64,000 nucleotides of DNA from contig NZ_MEIY01000001.1 of the NCBI RefSeq assembly GCF_001752365.1, forward strand, positions 2,584,893 to 2,648,892, read 5' to 3'. Below, piece by piece: positions 9,387 through 19,302 of the stretch (the first letter of the stretch is position 1; each line of letters begins with the position of its first letter). Position numbers and translations under genes: made by a program. The notes below the pieces were generated by a model. That model was given only the letters and a program-made list of their open reading frames with translations, had not been told where the DNA came from and searched no databases. This DNA comes from Marinobacter sp. X15-166B (GTDB lineage Bacteria > Pseudomonadota > Gammaproteobacteria > Pseudomonadales > Oleiphilaceae).

Positions 9387-9526
9387 GGTCAGCAACTATA
9401 AACTCCGGTCGGTTGTGCCTGTGTCAGGCTTCGTGAGCATACCCGTGCAGCGGGTGTTAACCTGCATCATAGTTCATACTACGTGCTACCCTACATACCC
9501 CTTTATGTGAATGACAGGAAAGTTAA

Positions 9527-12454
9527 ATGACGGCAGTTACAGAAAATGTCACTCATCCGGCGTTCGAGCCGTTGCGCAGTCATCGTATTGATACGCTGAA
9601 TCTGACGGTTGAAGAGTACCGTCACCGGAAAACCGGCGCCCGCCATCTGCATCTGGCGACCGACAACGATGAGAATGTGTTCTTTGTGGCCTTGCGGACC
9701 TTTCCCATGGATTCCACGGGGGTTGCCCACATACTGGAACATACGGCGCTGTGTGGCAGCGAAAAGTACCCGGTGCGCGACCCGTTTTTCATGATGATCC
9801 GGCGCTCCCTGAATACCTTCATGAACGCCTTTACCAGCAGTGACTGGACCGCGTACCCGTTCGCCAGCAAGAACCGCAAGGATTTTGATAATCTGTTGGC
9901 TGTCTATCTGGATTCGGTGTTTTTCTCCAAGCTGGATCCGCTGGATTTCGCCCAGGAAGGGCACCGGCTTGAATTTGAAACCCCGGACGACCCGCAAACA
10001 CCGCTGGTCTATCGGGGCGTTGTGTATAACGAGATGAAGGGGGCCATGAGTGCGCCGACCTCCCAGTTGTGGCAGCACCTGTCGAGCTATTTGTTTCCCA
10101 CCACCACCTACCACCACAACAGCGGTGGTGAGCCCGAACACATCGTTGATCTGAGCTATGACGATCTGGTGGAGTTTTACCGGCACCATTATCATCCGAG
10201 TAATGCCATTTTTGCCACCTATGGCAATATCCCGGCCCATGAGCACCATCAGAAATTCGAGCAACTGGCCCTCGGCCGGTTTGAACGGCAGGACATCAGG
10301 TTGCCGGTACGGGATGAGAAACGCATGTTTGCACCGATCAGTGTGGAGCAGGCGTATGCCGTTGCGGAGGGTGAGCCCACCACCAGCAAGACCCACATCG
10401 TGATGGGCTGGCTGCTGGGCCACAGCTTCGATCTGATGGAGAATCTGGAGGCGCACCTGCTGACCAATGTGCTGATGGAAAACAGCGCCTCGCCACTGAT
10501 GCATGCGCTGGAAACCAGCGATATCGGTCAGTCGCCTTCGCCCCTGTGCGGGCTGGAAGACTCGAATCGGGAAATGACTCTGGTGTGCGGCATCGAAGGC
10601 AGCGAGCCCGACAAACGGCCGGATCTGGAGCGCCTGGTGGAGGGAGTGATTGCCAGGGTGGCCGAGGAGGGCGTCAGCCAGGAGCGTCTCGAGGCCATTC
10701 TGCACCAGCTCGAATTGCACCAGCGGGAGATCACCGGTGGCCAGTTCCCTTACGGGCTGCAATTGATCATGAGTTCGATTGCACCCATGGTGCACGGGGG
10801 GGATCCGGTCGCTCTGCTCGACCTTGAACCGGTGTTGGCTACCCTGCGGGAAAAAATTGCCGATCCGGACTATGTGCCCGGTTTGTTGCGCCGGATGCTG
10901 CTTGATAACCCCCACCGGGTCACACTGGTGCTGCGCCCCGACGAGCAACTTGAGGGGCGCCGGCAGGCGGCCATCCGCGAGGCGCTGGCGGAACGCAAGG
11001 CGCAGCTCACTGCGGCACAGCAACAGGCGATTGTGGACCAGGCCGCGGCACTGGCCCGCCGCCAGCAACAACAGGACGACGATTCCATCTTGCCCAAGGT
11101 TGATCTGAGCGACGTTCCGCTGCAATTACCGGAACCCGAGGCCCGTCAGGCCCATGATCTGCCGGCCACGCTCTACGCCCAGGGAACCAACGGTCTGGTC
11201 TACGAGCAGGTGGTGGTGCCCTTGCCACCCATGACGGACGACGAATTGCTGCTGTTGCCCCTGTACACCGCCTGCCTCACCGAGGTGGGGTGTGGCGAGC
11301 TGGATTATCTGCAAATGCAGAATCGCATTTCGGCCGTGTCCGGGGGCATCGCGGCCAGCACGTCGGCCCGTGGGCGGGTTGATGATGTGCAGAATCTGTC
11401 GGGGTACCTGTTACTGAACGGCAAGGCGCTGGTGCGCCATCAGGGCGCGTTGGTTGCGTTGCTTGAGGACGTGCTGGCGCATGCCCGTTTTGATGAAACC
11501 GGGCGCATCCGGGAGCTGGTGGCGCAAATGCGCGCGCGTCGGGAGCAAGCGGTCACCGGCAGCGGTCATGCGCTGGCAATGAATGCCGCCTCCCAGGGAC
11601 ACAGCGCCGGAGCCTGGCTGGCTTTCCGCTTGGGTGGGCTGGACGCCATCCGGGGAATCAAGGCGCTGGATGATGCCCTGCAGGAACCGGCGGAACTGGC
11701 GCGCTTCTGCAAGCGCCTGGCTGATCTGCACGCGCGCATCCAGCAACAGCACCGTCAATACCTGCTGATTGCGGAAGAGGCCGAACTGGATCCCCTGCTG
11801 ACCCACCTGCAGGCCGCGGAGGCTGGTGCGCTGCCCGAACCGTCCGCTGAGGCCTGGGCGGTGGCGCCGGTCGACTATCAGACCCGCCAGGCCTGGCTGA
11901 CAACCACCCAGGTCAACTTCTGCGCCAAAGCCTACCCCACGGTTGCGGTGGATCATCCCGATGCGGCGGCCCTGACCGTGCTCGGCGGGTTTTTACGGAA
12001 CGGGTATCTGCACCGCGCCATCCGGGAGCAAGGCGGTGCCTACGGTGGCGGTGCCGGACAGGACAGCGTCAACGGCAGCTTCCGGTTTTTCTCATACCGG
12101 GATCCGCGCTTCGCAGAAACCCTGGACGATTTCGATCAGGCCCTGCAATGGCTGCAGACCACCGACCATGCCCCCCAGGATCTGGAAGAGTCCATTCTCG
12201 GGGTGATCGGTCAGCTGGATAAGCCACGGTCCCCGGCCGGGGAAGCCCGCCATGCGTTTCATAACCGCTTGTTTGGCCGTTCAGCAGAGCAGCAGGCCCG
12301 GTTCCGCAAACGAGTGCTGGAAGTCACCCTTGACGATCTCAAGCGGGTTGCCACGCACTGGCTGTTGCCTGAGCGCGCCAGCCTGGCGGTGGTGACCAGT
12401 CAGGAGAACCGCGCGCTGGCCGAGTCTCTGGGGTTCAGCATCGAAGAGCTGTAA
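9527..12454 (+). CDS. M16C-family zinc metallopeptidase (presequence-protease/insulinase-like)
   Basis: A 975-residue peptidase of the M16C subfamily, which degrades oligopeptides inside a closed two-halved chamber. The inverted zinc motif HxxEH is H68-I-L-E71-H72, within GVAHILEHTALCGSEKYPVRD. The distal glutamate is likely in the YNEMKGAMS segment. The length and RDPFF motif match mitochondrial PreP and its bacterial relatives rather than pitrilysin. The C-terminal half keeps GGAYGGGAG, typical of the substrate-binding half. No signal peptide is seen, so it is probably cytoplasmic. AGGAAAG precedes the ATG. It converges on ppsR. Confidence 0.9.
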   Translation: MTAVTENVTHPAFEPLRSHRIDTLNLTVEEYRHRKTGARHLHLATDNDENVFFVALRTFPMDSTGVAHILEHTALCGSEKYPVRDPFFMMIRRSLNTFMNAFTSSDWTAYPFASKNRKDFDNLLAVYLDSVFFSKLDPLDFAQEGHRLEFETPDDPQTPLVYRGVVYNEMKGAMSAPTSQLWQHLSSYLFPTTTYHHNSGGEPEHIVDLSYDDLVEFYRHHYHPSNAIFATYGNIPAHEHHQKFEQLALGRFERQDIRLPVRDEKRMFAPISVEQAYAVAEGEPTTSKTHIVMGWLLGHSFDLMENLEAHLLTNVLMENSASPLMHALETSDIGQSPSPLCGLEDSNREMTLVCGIEGSEPDKRPDLERLVEGVIARVAEEGVSQERLEAILHQLELHQREITGGQFPYGLQLIMSSIAPMVHGGDPVALLDLEPVLATLREKIADPDYVPGLLRRMLLDNPHRVTLVLRPDEQLEGRRQAAIREALAERKAQLTAAQQQAIVDQAAALARRQQQQDDDSILPKVDLSDVPLQLPEPEARQAHDLPATLYAQGTNGLVYEQVVVPLPPMTDDELLLLPLYTACLTEVGCGELDYLQMQNRISAVSGGIAASTSARGRVDDVQNLSGYLLLNGKALVRHQGALVALLEDVLAHARFDETGRIRELVAQMRARREQAVTGSGHALAMNAASQGHSAGAWLAFRLGGLDAIRGIKALDDALQEPAELARFCKRLADLHARIQQQHRQYLLIAEEAELDPLLTHLQAAEAGALPEPSAEAWAVAPVDYQTRQAWLTTTQVNFCAKAYPTVAVDHPDAAALTVLGGFLRNGYLHRAIREQGGAYGGGAGQDSVNGSFRFFSYRDPRFAETLDDFDQALQWLQTTDHAPQDLEESILGVIGQLDKPRSPAGEARHAFHNRLFGRSAEQQARFRKRVLEVTLDDLKRVATHWLLPERASLAVVTSQENRALAESLGFSIEEL

Positions 12455-12485
12455 CCCAGGTCGTGTTGACAGGGCGTAGCCGCAC

Positions 12486-13301
12486 TCAGCGGTTACGCTC
12501 CAGACCGGTCGCCACCATGATGCGGGTGGAAATTTCTTCCACCGAGTAGGCCGTGGTGTTCAGGTAGGGTATACGCTCGCGGCGATACATCAATTCGATT
12601 TCTTCAATCTCGTGCATGCATTGATTGATGGAGGCATAGCGCGAGTTGCGGCGCCGTTCGTTGCGGATGGTGGCCAGCCGTTCAGGCTCGATGGTCAGAC
12701 CGAAAATTTTTTCCTTGTGGGGGCGCAGCACCCCGGGCAACTGCTGGTCCAGCAGATCCTCTTCGGTGATCGGGTAATTCGCCGCTTTGACCCCATATTG
12801 CAGGGCGAGGTAGAGACAGGTGGGGGTTTTACCGCTGCGGGAGGCGCCCACCAGAATCAGCTCCGCTTCATGGTATTGCCGGGTGCGGGCGCCATCATCA
12901 TTGTCCAGGGCAAAGTTGACCGCGTGAATGCGCCGCTCGTAGCTGCTGTCGTTACTGATGGAGTGGGTTTTCCCTACGGTATAGGAGGACGAGGCCTGCA
13001 GTTCCTTTTCAAGCGGGTGCAGGAAGGTACCGAAGATATCCACCATGAACCCATTGGCTTGGCTGATGACCGCCCTGATGTCGGAATTGACGATCGTATC
13101 GAACACCAGGGGCTTGGCATCGTCCCGATCGGCGGCCGCATTGATACGCTGAACCAATTCGTTCGCCTTGTCGATGTCGTCTACATAAGGCACCGTGATG
13201 CGCTCAAAATGAATCTTCTCGAATTGGGTCAGAAGGCTGTGCCCCAAGGCTTCCGCGGTGAGTCCGGTGCCGTCTGAAATGAAAAAAGCAGTACGTTTCA
13301 T
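12486..13301 (-). CDS. ppsR: PEP synthase regulatory protein (kinase/pyrophosphorylase)
   Basis: A 271-residue protein of the DUF299 family. It inactivates phosphoenolpyruvate synthase by ADP-dependent phosphorylation and reactivates it by phosphate-dependent dephosphorylation. Seen here are the N-terminal [15 protein letters not shown], the P-loop [15 protein letters not shown] at about residue 150, and the C-terminal NSRYAS segment. A strong GGGGGAGAGG ribosome site precedes the ATG. It is divergent from ppsA, its substrate, across about 150 bases. Confidence 0.95.
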   Translation of the reverse strand: MKRTAFFISDGTGLTAEALGHSLLTQFEKIHFERITVPYVDDIDKANELVQRINAAADRDDAKPLVFDTIVNSDIRAVISQANGFMVDIFGTFLHPLEKELQASSSYTVGKTHSISNDSSYERRIHAVNFALDNDDGARTRQYHEAELILVGASRSGKTPTCLYLALQYGVKAANYPITEEDLLDQQLPGVLRPHKEKIFGLTIEPERLATIRNERRRNSRYASINQCMHEIEEIELMYRRERIPYLNTTAYSVEEISTRIMVATGLERNR

Positions 13302-13451
13302 GAACCTCTCCCCCTAGGTAATCCACGAAGGTTACAGTATGATACGGGGCAAGTTCGAGAGTCTGCGCGGTCTTTCGGGGTGACTTGCAGTGGGTCGTGC
13401 CGTATTGCCGATGGTCAACTCTTTGATTTTTCGATTCAGGGGAGAGGCGTT

Positions 13452-15818
13452 TTGGAAGATTACATTATCTGGTTTGAAAACCTGGGAATGTCTGATGTCG
13501 ACCGGGTCGGGGGGAAAAATGCGTCCCTCGGTGAAATGATCAGTAATCTCGCCAACGCAGGTGTTTCGGTACCCGGCGGTTTTGCAACCACCTCCCACGC
13601 CTACCGGGAATTTCTGGCCAAAGACGGACTTGATGAGCGTATTGATACCGCGTTAAACGCTCTGGACATCAACGACGTCAACGAACTGGCCCGGGTTGGT
13701 TCCCAGATTCGTCGCTGGGTCACCGAGACCCCCCTGCCGGCGCCATTGGAAACTGCGCTGGAAGAGGCGTACGGCCAACTGAAGAGCGGTAACGACAACA
13801 TGGCGGTGGCGGTGCGTTCCTCCGCCACCGCCGAAGATCTGCCGGATGCGTCCTTCGCCGGACAGCAGGAGACGTTTCTGAACGTGGTCGGACTGGAGCA
13901 GGTCAAAACCGCGGTCAAGGAAGTGTTCGCGTCCTTGTTTAACGACCGGGCCATTTCCTATCGGGTGCACCAGGGGTACGACCACAAAAATGTCGCCCTG
14001 TCGGCCGGTATCCAGAAGATGGTGCGCAGCGAGACCGCCGCCAGCGGGGTCATGTTCACCCTGGACACCGAGTCCGGCTTCCGGGATGTGGTGTTCATCA
14101 CCTCGTCCTACGGGCTGGGCGAAACGGTGGTGCAGGGGGCGGTCAACCCCGATGAGTTTTACGTGCACAAACCTACCTTGTCGGCTGGGCGCCCGGCGGT
14201 GTTACGCCGCAATCTGGGCAGCAAGGCCATCAAGATGGTGTACGCCAGCGACGCCGACGCCTTTGTCGAAACCGTCAAAGTGGATCCGGCGGAGCGCAAT
14301 CGCTTCAGCATCGATGACGCCGAGGTGTCGGAGTTGGCCAAGCAGGCCATGATCATCGAGCAGCATTACGGCCGCGCTATGGATATAGAGTGGGCGAAAG
14401 ACGGCGACGACGGCCGGATTTATATCGTCCAGGCACGGCCGGAAACCGTCAAAAGCCGTGCGTCGGCCAACGTCATGGAGCGTTACCTGCTGAACGAGCA
14501 GGGTACAGTGCTGGTGGAAGGGCGCAGCATCGGTCACAAAATCGGCAGTGGTCCGGTCAAGCTGGTGACCAGCATCAGCGAGATGGACCGGGTCAACCCG
14601 GGCGACGTGCTGGTGACCGATATGACCGATCCGGACTGGGAGCCGGTGATGAAACGGGCGTCGGCTATTGTCACCGATCGTGGCGGACGTACCTGTCACG
14701 CAGCCATCATCGCCCGGGAACTTGGCATACCGGCGGTTGTAGGTTGCGGTGACGCGACCGAGCGGCTCAAAGAAGGACAGCTGGTGACCGTCTCCTGCGC
14801 CGAAGGCGACACCGGTTTAATCTACGACGGCAGTCTGGATTTTGAGCTGAAAGAGAATACCGTCGATTCGATGCCCAACATTCCCTTCCAGATCATGATG
14901 AATGTGGGCAACCCGGACCGGGCGTTTGATTTCCAGTCGCTGCCCAATGAGGGCGTTGGTCTGGCCCGGCTGGAGTTCATTATCAACCGGATGATCGGTG
15001 TGCACCCCAAGGCACTGCTCAACTTTGACGGCCTGCCGGGGGATGTTCGCCAGGCTGTGGAGAAACGTATTTCCGGTTATCAGTCGCCGGTGGACTTTTA
15101 CGTTGACAAGCTGGTTGAAGGGATTTCCACCCTGGCCGCGGCGTTTACCCCGAAGAAGGTGATTGTGCGCTTGTCGGATTTCAAGTCCAACGAATACGCC
15201 AACCTGATTGGCGGGACCCTGTACGAGCCCGACGAAGAGAATCCCATGCTGGGTTTCCGGGGCGCATCCCGCTATATCTCCGAGACCTTCCGGGACTGCT
15301 TCGAACTGGAATGCCGGGCCCTCAAACGCGTCCGGGACGAGATGGGCTTTACCAACGTGGAGATCATGGTGCCGTTCGTGCGCACGGTGGGAGAAGCCAG
15401 TCAGGTGGTTGACCTGCTGGCTGAGAATGGTCTGCACCGCGGCGAGAACGGGCTGCGCCTGATCATGATGTGTGAGTTACCGGCCAACGCGCTGTTGGCG
15501 GATCAGTTCCTGGAGCATTTTGACGGCTTTTCCATCGGCTCTAACGACCTGACCCAGTTGACCCTGGGACTTGATCGCGATTCCGGCATCATTGCCCACC
15601 TGTTTGATGAACGGAACGAGGCCGTGAAAGTGTTGTTGGCGAACGCCATCCAGGCGTGCAAGCGGGCAGGAAAATACGTCGGTATTTGTGGTCAGGGGCC
15701 ATCGGATCACCCGGATCTGGCCAAGTGGCTGATGGATCAGGGGATTGATTCGGTGTCTCTGAACCCGGATTCAGTGCTCGATACCTGGTTCTTCCTCGCC
15801 GACGAAAAAATTGAATGA
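13452..15818 (+). CDS. ppsA: Phosphoenolpyruvate synthase
   Basis: A 788-residue enzyme that makes PEP from pyruvate and ATP in gluconeogenesis. The N-terminal ATP-grasp-like domain starts [20 protein letters not shown]. The swivelling phosphohistidine domain has [15 protein letters not shown] with catalytic H416. The C-terminal TIM barrel has [16 protein letters not shown] and the [10 protein letters not shown] segment. The start is a TTG at 13452: GGAGAGG sits 6 bases before it, and the protein from there has the usual length, whereas the frame extends upstream only as unrelated sequence. It overlaps the upstream end of the rraA region. Confidence 0.95.
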   Translation: MEDYIIWFENLGMSDVDRVGGKNASLGEMISNLANAGVSVPGGFATTSHAYREFLAKDGLDERIDTALNALDINDVNELARVGSQIRRWVTETPLPAPLETALEEAYGQLKSGNDNMAVAVRSSATAEDLPDASFAGQQETFLNVVGLEQVKTAVKEVFASLFNDRAISYRVHQGYDHKNVALSAGIQKMVRSETAASGVMFTLDTESGFRDVVFITSSYGLGETVVQGAVNPDEFYVHKPTLSAGRPAVLRRNLGSKAIKMVYASDADAFVETVKVDPAERNRFSIDDAEVSELAKQAMIIEQHYGRAMDIEWAKDGDDGRIYIVQARPETVKSRASANVMERYLLNEQGTVLVEGRSIGHKIGSGPVKLVTSISEMDRVNPGDVLVTDMTDPDWEPVMKRASAIVTDRGGRTCHAAIIARELGIPAVVGCGDATERLKEGQLVTVSCAEGDTGLIYDGSLDFELKENTVDSMPNIPFQIMMNVGNPDRAFDFQSLPNEGVGLARLEFIINRMIGVHPKALLNFDGLPGDVRQAVEKRISGYQSPVDFYVDKLVEGISTLAAAFTPKKVIVRLSDFKSNEYANLIGGTLYEPDEENPMLGFRGASRYISETFRDCFELECRALKRVRDEMGFTNVEIMVPFVRTVGEASQVVDLLAENGLHRGENGLRLIMMCELPANALLADQFLEHFDGFSIGSNDLTQLTLGLDRDSGIIAHLFDERNEAVKVLLANAIQACKRAGKYVGICGQGPSDHPDLAKWLMDQGIDSVSLNPDSVLDTWFFLADEKIE

Positions 15819-15838
15819 CCCTTTGGGAGGCTTCTCAA

Positions 15839-16321
15839 GTGCCAGTGGTAACACCTGATTTGTGTGATCAATTCCCGGACGTTGTCGTGGTTGAACCGGG
15901 CTTTCGCAATTATGGCGGGGTCAGTGCTTTTGGCGGTGAGGTGGTCACCGTCAAATGTTTCGAAGACAACTCCGTGGTGCGAGCCCAGGTCGGGCTGCCC
16001 GGGAAGGGGCGGGTGCTGGTGGTCGACGGTGGTGGTTCCAGGCGGGCGGCCCTGCTGGGCGACATGCTGGCGGCGCAGGCTGCCAGCAATGGCTGGGCCG
16101 GCCTGATCATCAACGGCTGCATTCGTGATGTGGACGTTATCGGGCAGACCCAGTTGGGTGTCCAGGCGCTGGGCACCCACCCGCGCAGGACCGAAAAACG
16201 CAACCAGGGGGATCTGGATGTGCCGGTGACCTTTGGCGGCGTGACCTTCCGACCGGGGCAGTTCGTGTACGCCGATAACAACGGCATTATCCTGTCGGAG
16301 CGGCCGTTAACCGGCACTTAA
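15839..16321 (+). CDS. rraA: Regulator of RNase E activity A
   Basis: A 160-residue protein that forms a ring-shaped trimer and inhibits RNase E by binding its scaffold region, changing mRNA decay. The family signature is visible in [10 protein letters not shown] near the start, [10 protein letters not shown], and [15 protein letters not shown] with [16 protein letters not shown] chose GTG 15839, with GGGAGG 8 bases upstream, because VTPDLCD is the normal N-terminus. An ATG at 15815 overlapping the ppsA stop would add eight atypical residues. It follows ppsA by 20 bases, so the two are probably cotranscribed. Confidence 0.93.
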   Translation: MPVVTPDLCDQFPDVVVVEPGFRNYGGVSAFGGEVVTVKCFEDNSVVRAQVGLPGKGRVLVVDGGGSRRAALLGDMLAAQAASNGWAGLIINGCIRDVDVIGQTQLGVQALGTHPRRTEKRNQGDLDVPVTFGGVTFRPGQFVYADNNGIILSERPLTGT

Positions 16322-16333
16322 CAGCGGCTTCGA

Positions 16334-16633
16334 TTACCCGGGTCCGTGCTTGACCTTGTTGATAGCCAGACCAAGCACATAGCCGTCGTTGGCGGCGGTG
16401 CAGCGCAACACCGTACAGACGGTCTGAAACGGTGAAAACTGATCGCTGGCGGCCGGCAATGAGGTGTGCAGCTCGGTGCCTTCCGCAAACGCGCGGCTGA
16501 CCTGCAGCTGCATACCGGTGCCACTGAGGTCACGGCATATTCCAGTACGGGTGTAGCCGTGCTTGTCGGTAAGGGTGATCTCGGAGTTGACCCGCATGCG
16601 ATAAAAGCTGCGTTTTTCGGTATAGTCCTTCAT
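16334..16633 (-). CDS. PilZ-domain protein
   Basis: A 99-residue single-domain protein. Both c-di-GMP contact motifs of PilZ are present: an RxxxR-type segment in EKRSFYRMRV at residues 6-15 and DLSGTGMQL (D/NxSxxG) at about residues 35-43. It probably binds c-di-GMP and acts as a small adaptor for surface or motility behaviour; the target is unknown. It converges on rraA with a 12-base gap. Confidence 0.85.
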   Translation of the reverse strand: MKDYTEKRSFYRMRVNSEITLTDKHGYTRTGICRDLSGTGMQLQVSRAFAEGTELHTSLPAASDQFSPFQTVCTVLRCTAANDGYVLGLAINKVKHGPG

Positions 16634-16730
16634 AAATATCGCCGTCGCTCCCTGATGGTTGTTCCTGGAGTATAGACGCTATCGGCGAAATGGTTGATAG
16701 CGTCCTCCGGAACCGGGGGCGAGTGGCACG

Positions 16731-17405
16731 TCACACCCAGTTGTCGCTCTTCTTGGTCGGCTTGAGCCACGGAATCAGGACCGCCAGTAAGATACCCAGC
16801 AACACCAGCCCGGCCCCCAGGAGCATGAAATCCGATTCGCTTTTTGCTTCCAGCCGTTCTTTTTCCGCGGACAATACTTCCAGCTCGTTTCTGATCTTCT
16901 GGTTTTCCTCCCGCAACTCGCTGTTGCGACGATCCAGATTGAGTGCGTTGGCAGAAATCGACTTGATGTTTCTCAGCTCCTCGCTCAGCGCAGCGTTTTT
17001 GCTCTCCAGGTCCTGTTCGCTGGAAGCCAGCTCATTGCGCTCACTTTTGAGAGTGTTGAGTTCTTCCTGCAGGGTTGCCAACTGAGTTTTGGCCCGCTCC
17101 AGTTCCTGGGTGGCTTTGGCCAGCCGGTCGCGGGCGATGGGGGTGTTGGTCAGGAACCGGGTGGGTATCCAGCCTTCAATCCCTTCACGGGTCCGTACCT
17201 TGCTGTAACCCGATTCGCGGTTGCTGGTGATCAGTTCCACCGGGGTACCGCTGCGCACCCCTTTGTGGAGGATGCGATACTGGAGACCTTCGCCGCTGCG
17301 AATCGGCGCAAGTAGGGTGTCGTCAATGTATACGGTTTGCGCATGGAGGCCAGTGCTGGCCATCATGAGCAGCAACAAGCCGGCAAACAGGCGATGTGGA
17401 GTCAC
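16731..17405 (-). CDS. SH3-domain/coiled-coil membrane protein (TIGR04211, YgiM-like)
   Basis: A 224-residue protein with a signal peptide ending near GLHAQ. A bacterial SH3 domain follows at about residues 23-90 (VYIDDTLLAPIRSGEG … EGIEGWIPTRFL). A coiled coil runs from about residue 95 to 190, then one C-terminal membrane segment (LLGAGLVLLGILLAVLIPWL) and a short basic tail. This is the TIGR04211 layout, probably in the inner membrane with the SH3 domain in the periplasm. The cellular role is not established. GTG 17405 is chosen because AGGAAA lies about 10 bases upstream; the longer frame begins with a TTG and lacks a ribosome site. Confidence 0.85.
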   Translation of the reverse strand: MTPHRLFAGLLLLMMASTGLHAQTVYIDDTLLAPIRSGEGLQYRILHKGVRSGTPVELITSNRESGYSKVRTREGIEGWIPTRFLTNTPIARDRLAKATQELERAKTQLATLQEELNTLKSERNELASSEQDLESKNAALSEELRNIKSISANALNLDRRNSELREENQKIRNELEVLSAEKERLEAKSESDFMLLGAGLVLLGILLAVLIPWLKPTKKSDNWV

Positions 17406-17513
17406 GAATATTGTTTCCTGATTCGAATGGTAAAACGGCAATTTTGTCACAGATAACCCCGCAATCAAGCAGGGCTTTATTACAATCCGCTCATGGTGGA
17501 TGGTGCGGTGGTG

Positions 17514-17813
17514 CTATGGCAATACCGGGTTGAACGGTTTCACCGTTACCGCGCGGTAAACGCCGGCGTCCACGTAGGGATCGGCGTCGGCCCAGGCCTG
17601 CGCTTCCTCCAGTGAGTTGAACTCGGCGATCACCAGACTGCCGCTAAAGCCTGCGTCGCCGGGTTCGAGGGTGTCCAATGCAGGGTGGGGGCCGGCAACC
17701 AGCAAGCGGCCTTCCTGTTTGAGGTGTTCCAGGCGGGCGATGTGGGCCGGGCGTGCCGATTTGCGCAAGGGCAGGCTGTTGTCCACGTCGTCACTGATAA
17801 TGGCGTAGTACAT
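17514..17813 (-). CDS. YciI-family protein
   Basis: A 99-residue ferredoxin-like-fold protein. The family pattern is [14 protein letters not shown], the [18 protein letters not shown] segment with its conserved His, AGPHP, and [18 protein letters not shown] with conserved Asp and Pro. The His/Asp pair is thought to be an active site, but the reaction is unknown for most members. ATG 17813 has GGAG well placed upstream, which excludes a 21-residue longer frame. It is divergent from the PHP phosphoesterase gene, 74 bases away. Confidence 0.9.
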   Translation of the reverse strand: MYYAIISDDVDNSLPLRKSARPAHIARLEHLKQEGRLLVAGPHPALDTLEPGDAGFSGSLVIAEFNSLEEAQAWADADPYVDAGVYRAVTVKPFNPVLP

Positions 17814-17887
17814 TCGAGCTCCTGTTGTTTGATGGTAAGCTATGATACACCTAGTGTTTACACACCGTACTATCATCGAGTAACCGA

Positions 17888-18775
17888 GTGACTATACCGC
17901 AAGCCTTACCTCTGTGTATTGATCTTCATTGTCATTCCACCGCGTCTGACGGAGCCTTGTCGCCCCGGGCGCTGCTGGAACGTGCCAGCGAGATGGGGGT
18001 CACCCACCTGGCAGTCACCGACCACGACACCCTGGCGGGGCTCGCCGAGGCCCGCGATGCGGCGCACCAGTTGGGGGTAGCCCTGATCAACGGGGTGGAG
18101 CTGTCGTGCGTGTGGCGCAGCCACACCATTCACATTGTCGGTCTCGACTTTGACCACCAGGACGTACGCTTTCTTGCGGCGTTGGACGGTCAGCATGAGA
18201 ACCGCTGGCGCCGTGCGCGCACCATCGCCGGCAAACTGTCCCGGCGCAACCCCGACGCCTTGCTGGCACTGGCCACGGCCCACGCAGGCGATGATGTACC
18301 GGGGCGGCCACACTTCGCCAGGGCATTGGTGGAGCAAGGCGTTGTCAAAGATATCAATCAGGCCTTCAAACGGCATCTGGGGGCTGGTAAGCCCGGCGAT
18401 GTAAAGGCTTTTTGGCCGGAACTGGATGAGGTGGTCCGCTGGCTGGTGGAGGCCGGCGGCATCGCGGTGCTGGCGCACCCGAAGAAATATCGGCTGACGG
18501 CGACGAAATTACGCCAGCTGGTGGCCGATTTCCGGCGCGCGGGAGGGCAGGCACTGGAAGTGTCCACCTCGGGGCAAACGGCAACGGATATGGCCTTTCT
18601 GGCGGAACTCTGCAAGAAAGAAAATCTGTGGGCCTCCCAGGGCAGCGACTTCCATTTTCCGGGCGCGGCCTGGAGTGAGCTGGGGCGTATCAGTAAACTG
18701 CCAGACGGGCTTGCGCCGGTCTGGCATTATTTTCGCCAACCCATTGCGGCAACCGGCGATCAGTCCGGAGCGTGA
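17888..18775 (+). CDS. PHP-domain phosphoesterase (RNase AM / YciV-TrpH type)
   Basis: A 295-residue enzyme of the PHP superfamily. The metal-binding motifs are [15 protein letters not shown] near residue 12, [17 protein letters not shown], a buried segment with [16 protein letters not shown], and QGSDFH near the C-terminus. These match YciV/RnaseAM, which hydrolyses 3',5'-bisphosphonucleotides and trims the 5' ends of ribosomal RNA. The start is a GTG at 17888 with only a weak ribosome site. Its 3' end overlaps the convergent YgfB-like gene by 16 bases. Confidence 0.88.
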   Translation: MTIPQALPLCIDLHCHSTASDGALSPRALLERASEMGVTHLAVTDHDTLAGLAEARDAAHQLGVALINGVELSCVWRSHTIHIVGLDFDHQDVRFLAALDGQHENRWRRARTIAGKLSRRNPDALLALATAHAGDDVPGRPHFARALVEQGVVKDINQAFKRHLGAGKPGDVKAFWPELDEVVRWLVEAGGIAVLAHPKKYRLTATKLRQLVADFRRAGGQALEVSTSGQTATDMAFLAELCKKENLWASQGSDFHFPGAAWSELGRISKLPDGLAPVWHYFRQPIAATGDQSGA

Positions 18776-19299
18776 TACAACAGGTAGAGGTCGGTGAGGG
18801 CGTCGGGTATCGCATCGGCCATGGTGGCTGACAACCTGGCGCTGTCCCGCACCTTCTGGAAGTCCTCGTCTTCAAACAGCCCCGACAGGGTCAGCATGGG
18901 CACCAGCAGCTCGCCAATCTCCTGTTCGCTGACCGTGAGCCATTCGCTTTCATGTTCCATGAACGCATCAATGAACCCGGCGCACCAGTTTTCCAGGGCG
19001 TGCATGGGGTCGCCGTCTTCCGGCTCCGGCAATTGCAGGGGCTGGCCCAGATCGAGTGACCCCGCCAGGTGTTTGCGCAGGCGTTCTACCGCTTGCGCAA
19101 ACGCGGCAGGAGTGCCGCTGGCGGGCAACTCCTCGACACCGGTGGCCAGCTGAAAAATCTCATCAACTGATTGGGACACCGGGCCTACCACGCTGGCACA
19201 GACCACCCCATGCAAGCCAAAGAAATCCAGCGCATCGTCCCCCCAGGGGGCGGCGAACAGAACGTCTTCTAGCGCTTCAATTTCATTGCTGGACAGCAT
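18760..19299 (-). CDS. UPF0149 (YgfB/YecA-like) family protein
   Basis: A 179-residue, acidic, Trp/Cys-containing protein. It has the UPF0149 pattern: FFGLHGVVCASVVGP near residue 28, ENWCAGFIDAFM in the middle, and LTDLYLLYH at the end. Function in this species is unknown; YgfB relatives have been linked to regulation of stress or antibiotic-resistance genes. Its start codon lies 3 bases after the rne stop codon, with GGAAGGAAA as ribosome site inside the rne end, so it is probably translated from the rne mRNA. Its 3' end overlaps the PHP gene. Confidence 0.85.
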   Translation of the reverse strand: MLSSNEIEALEDVLFAAPWGDDALDFFGLHGVVCASVVGPVSQSVDEIFQLATGVEELPASGTPAAFAQAVERLRKHLAGSLDLGQPLQLPEPEDGDPMHALENWCAGFIDAFMEHESEWLTVSEQEIGELLVPMLTLSGLFEDEDFQKVRDSARLSATMADAIPDALTDLYLLYHAPD

Positions 19300-19302
19300 G
19301 GT

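Noticed and set aside
9503..11125. A 540-codon open frame antisense to the M16C peptidase gene
   Set aside because: Shadow frame in GC-rich coding DNA. The plus-strand protein has clear catalytic motifs; the antisense product has none.
13380..13451. A longer ppsA starting before 13452
   Set aside because: The extra residues do not match the family, and the TTG at 13452 has a good ribosome site.
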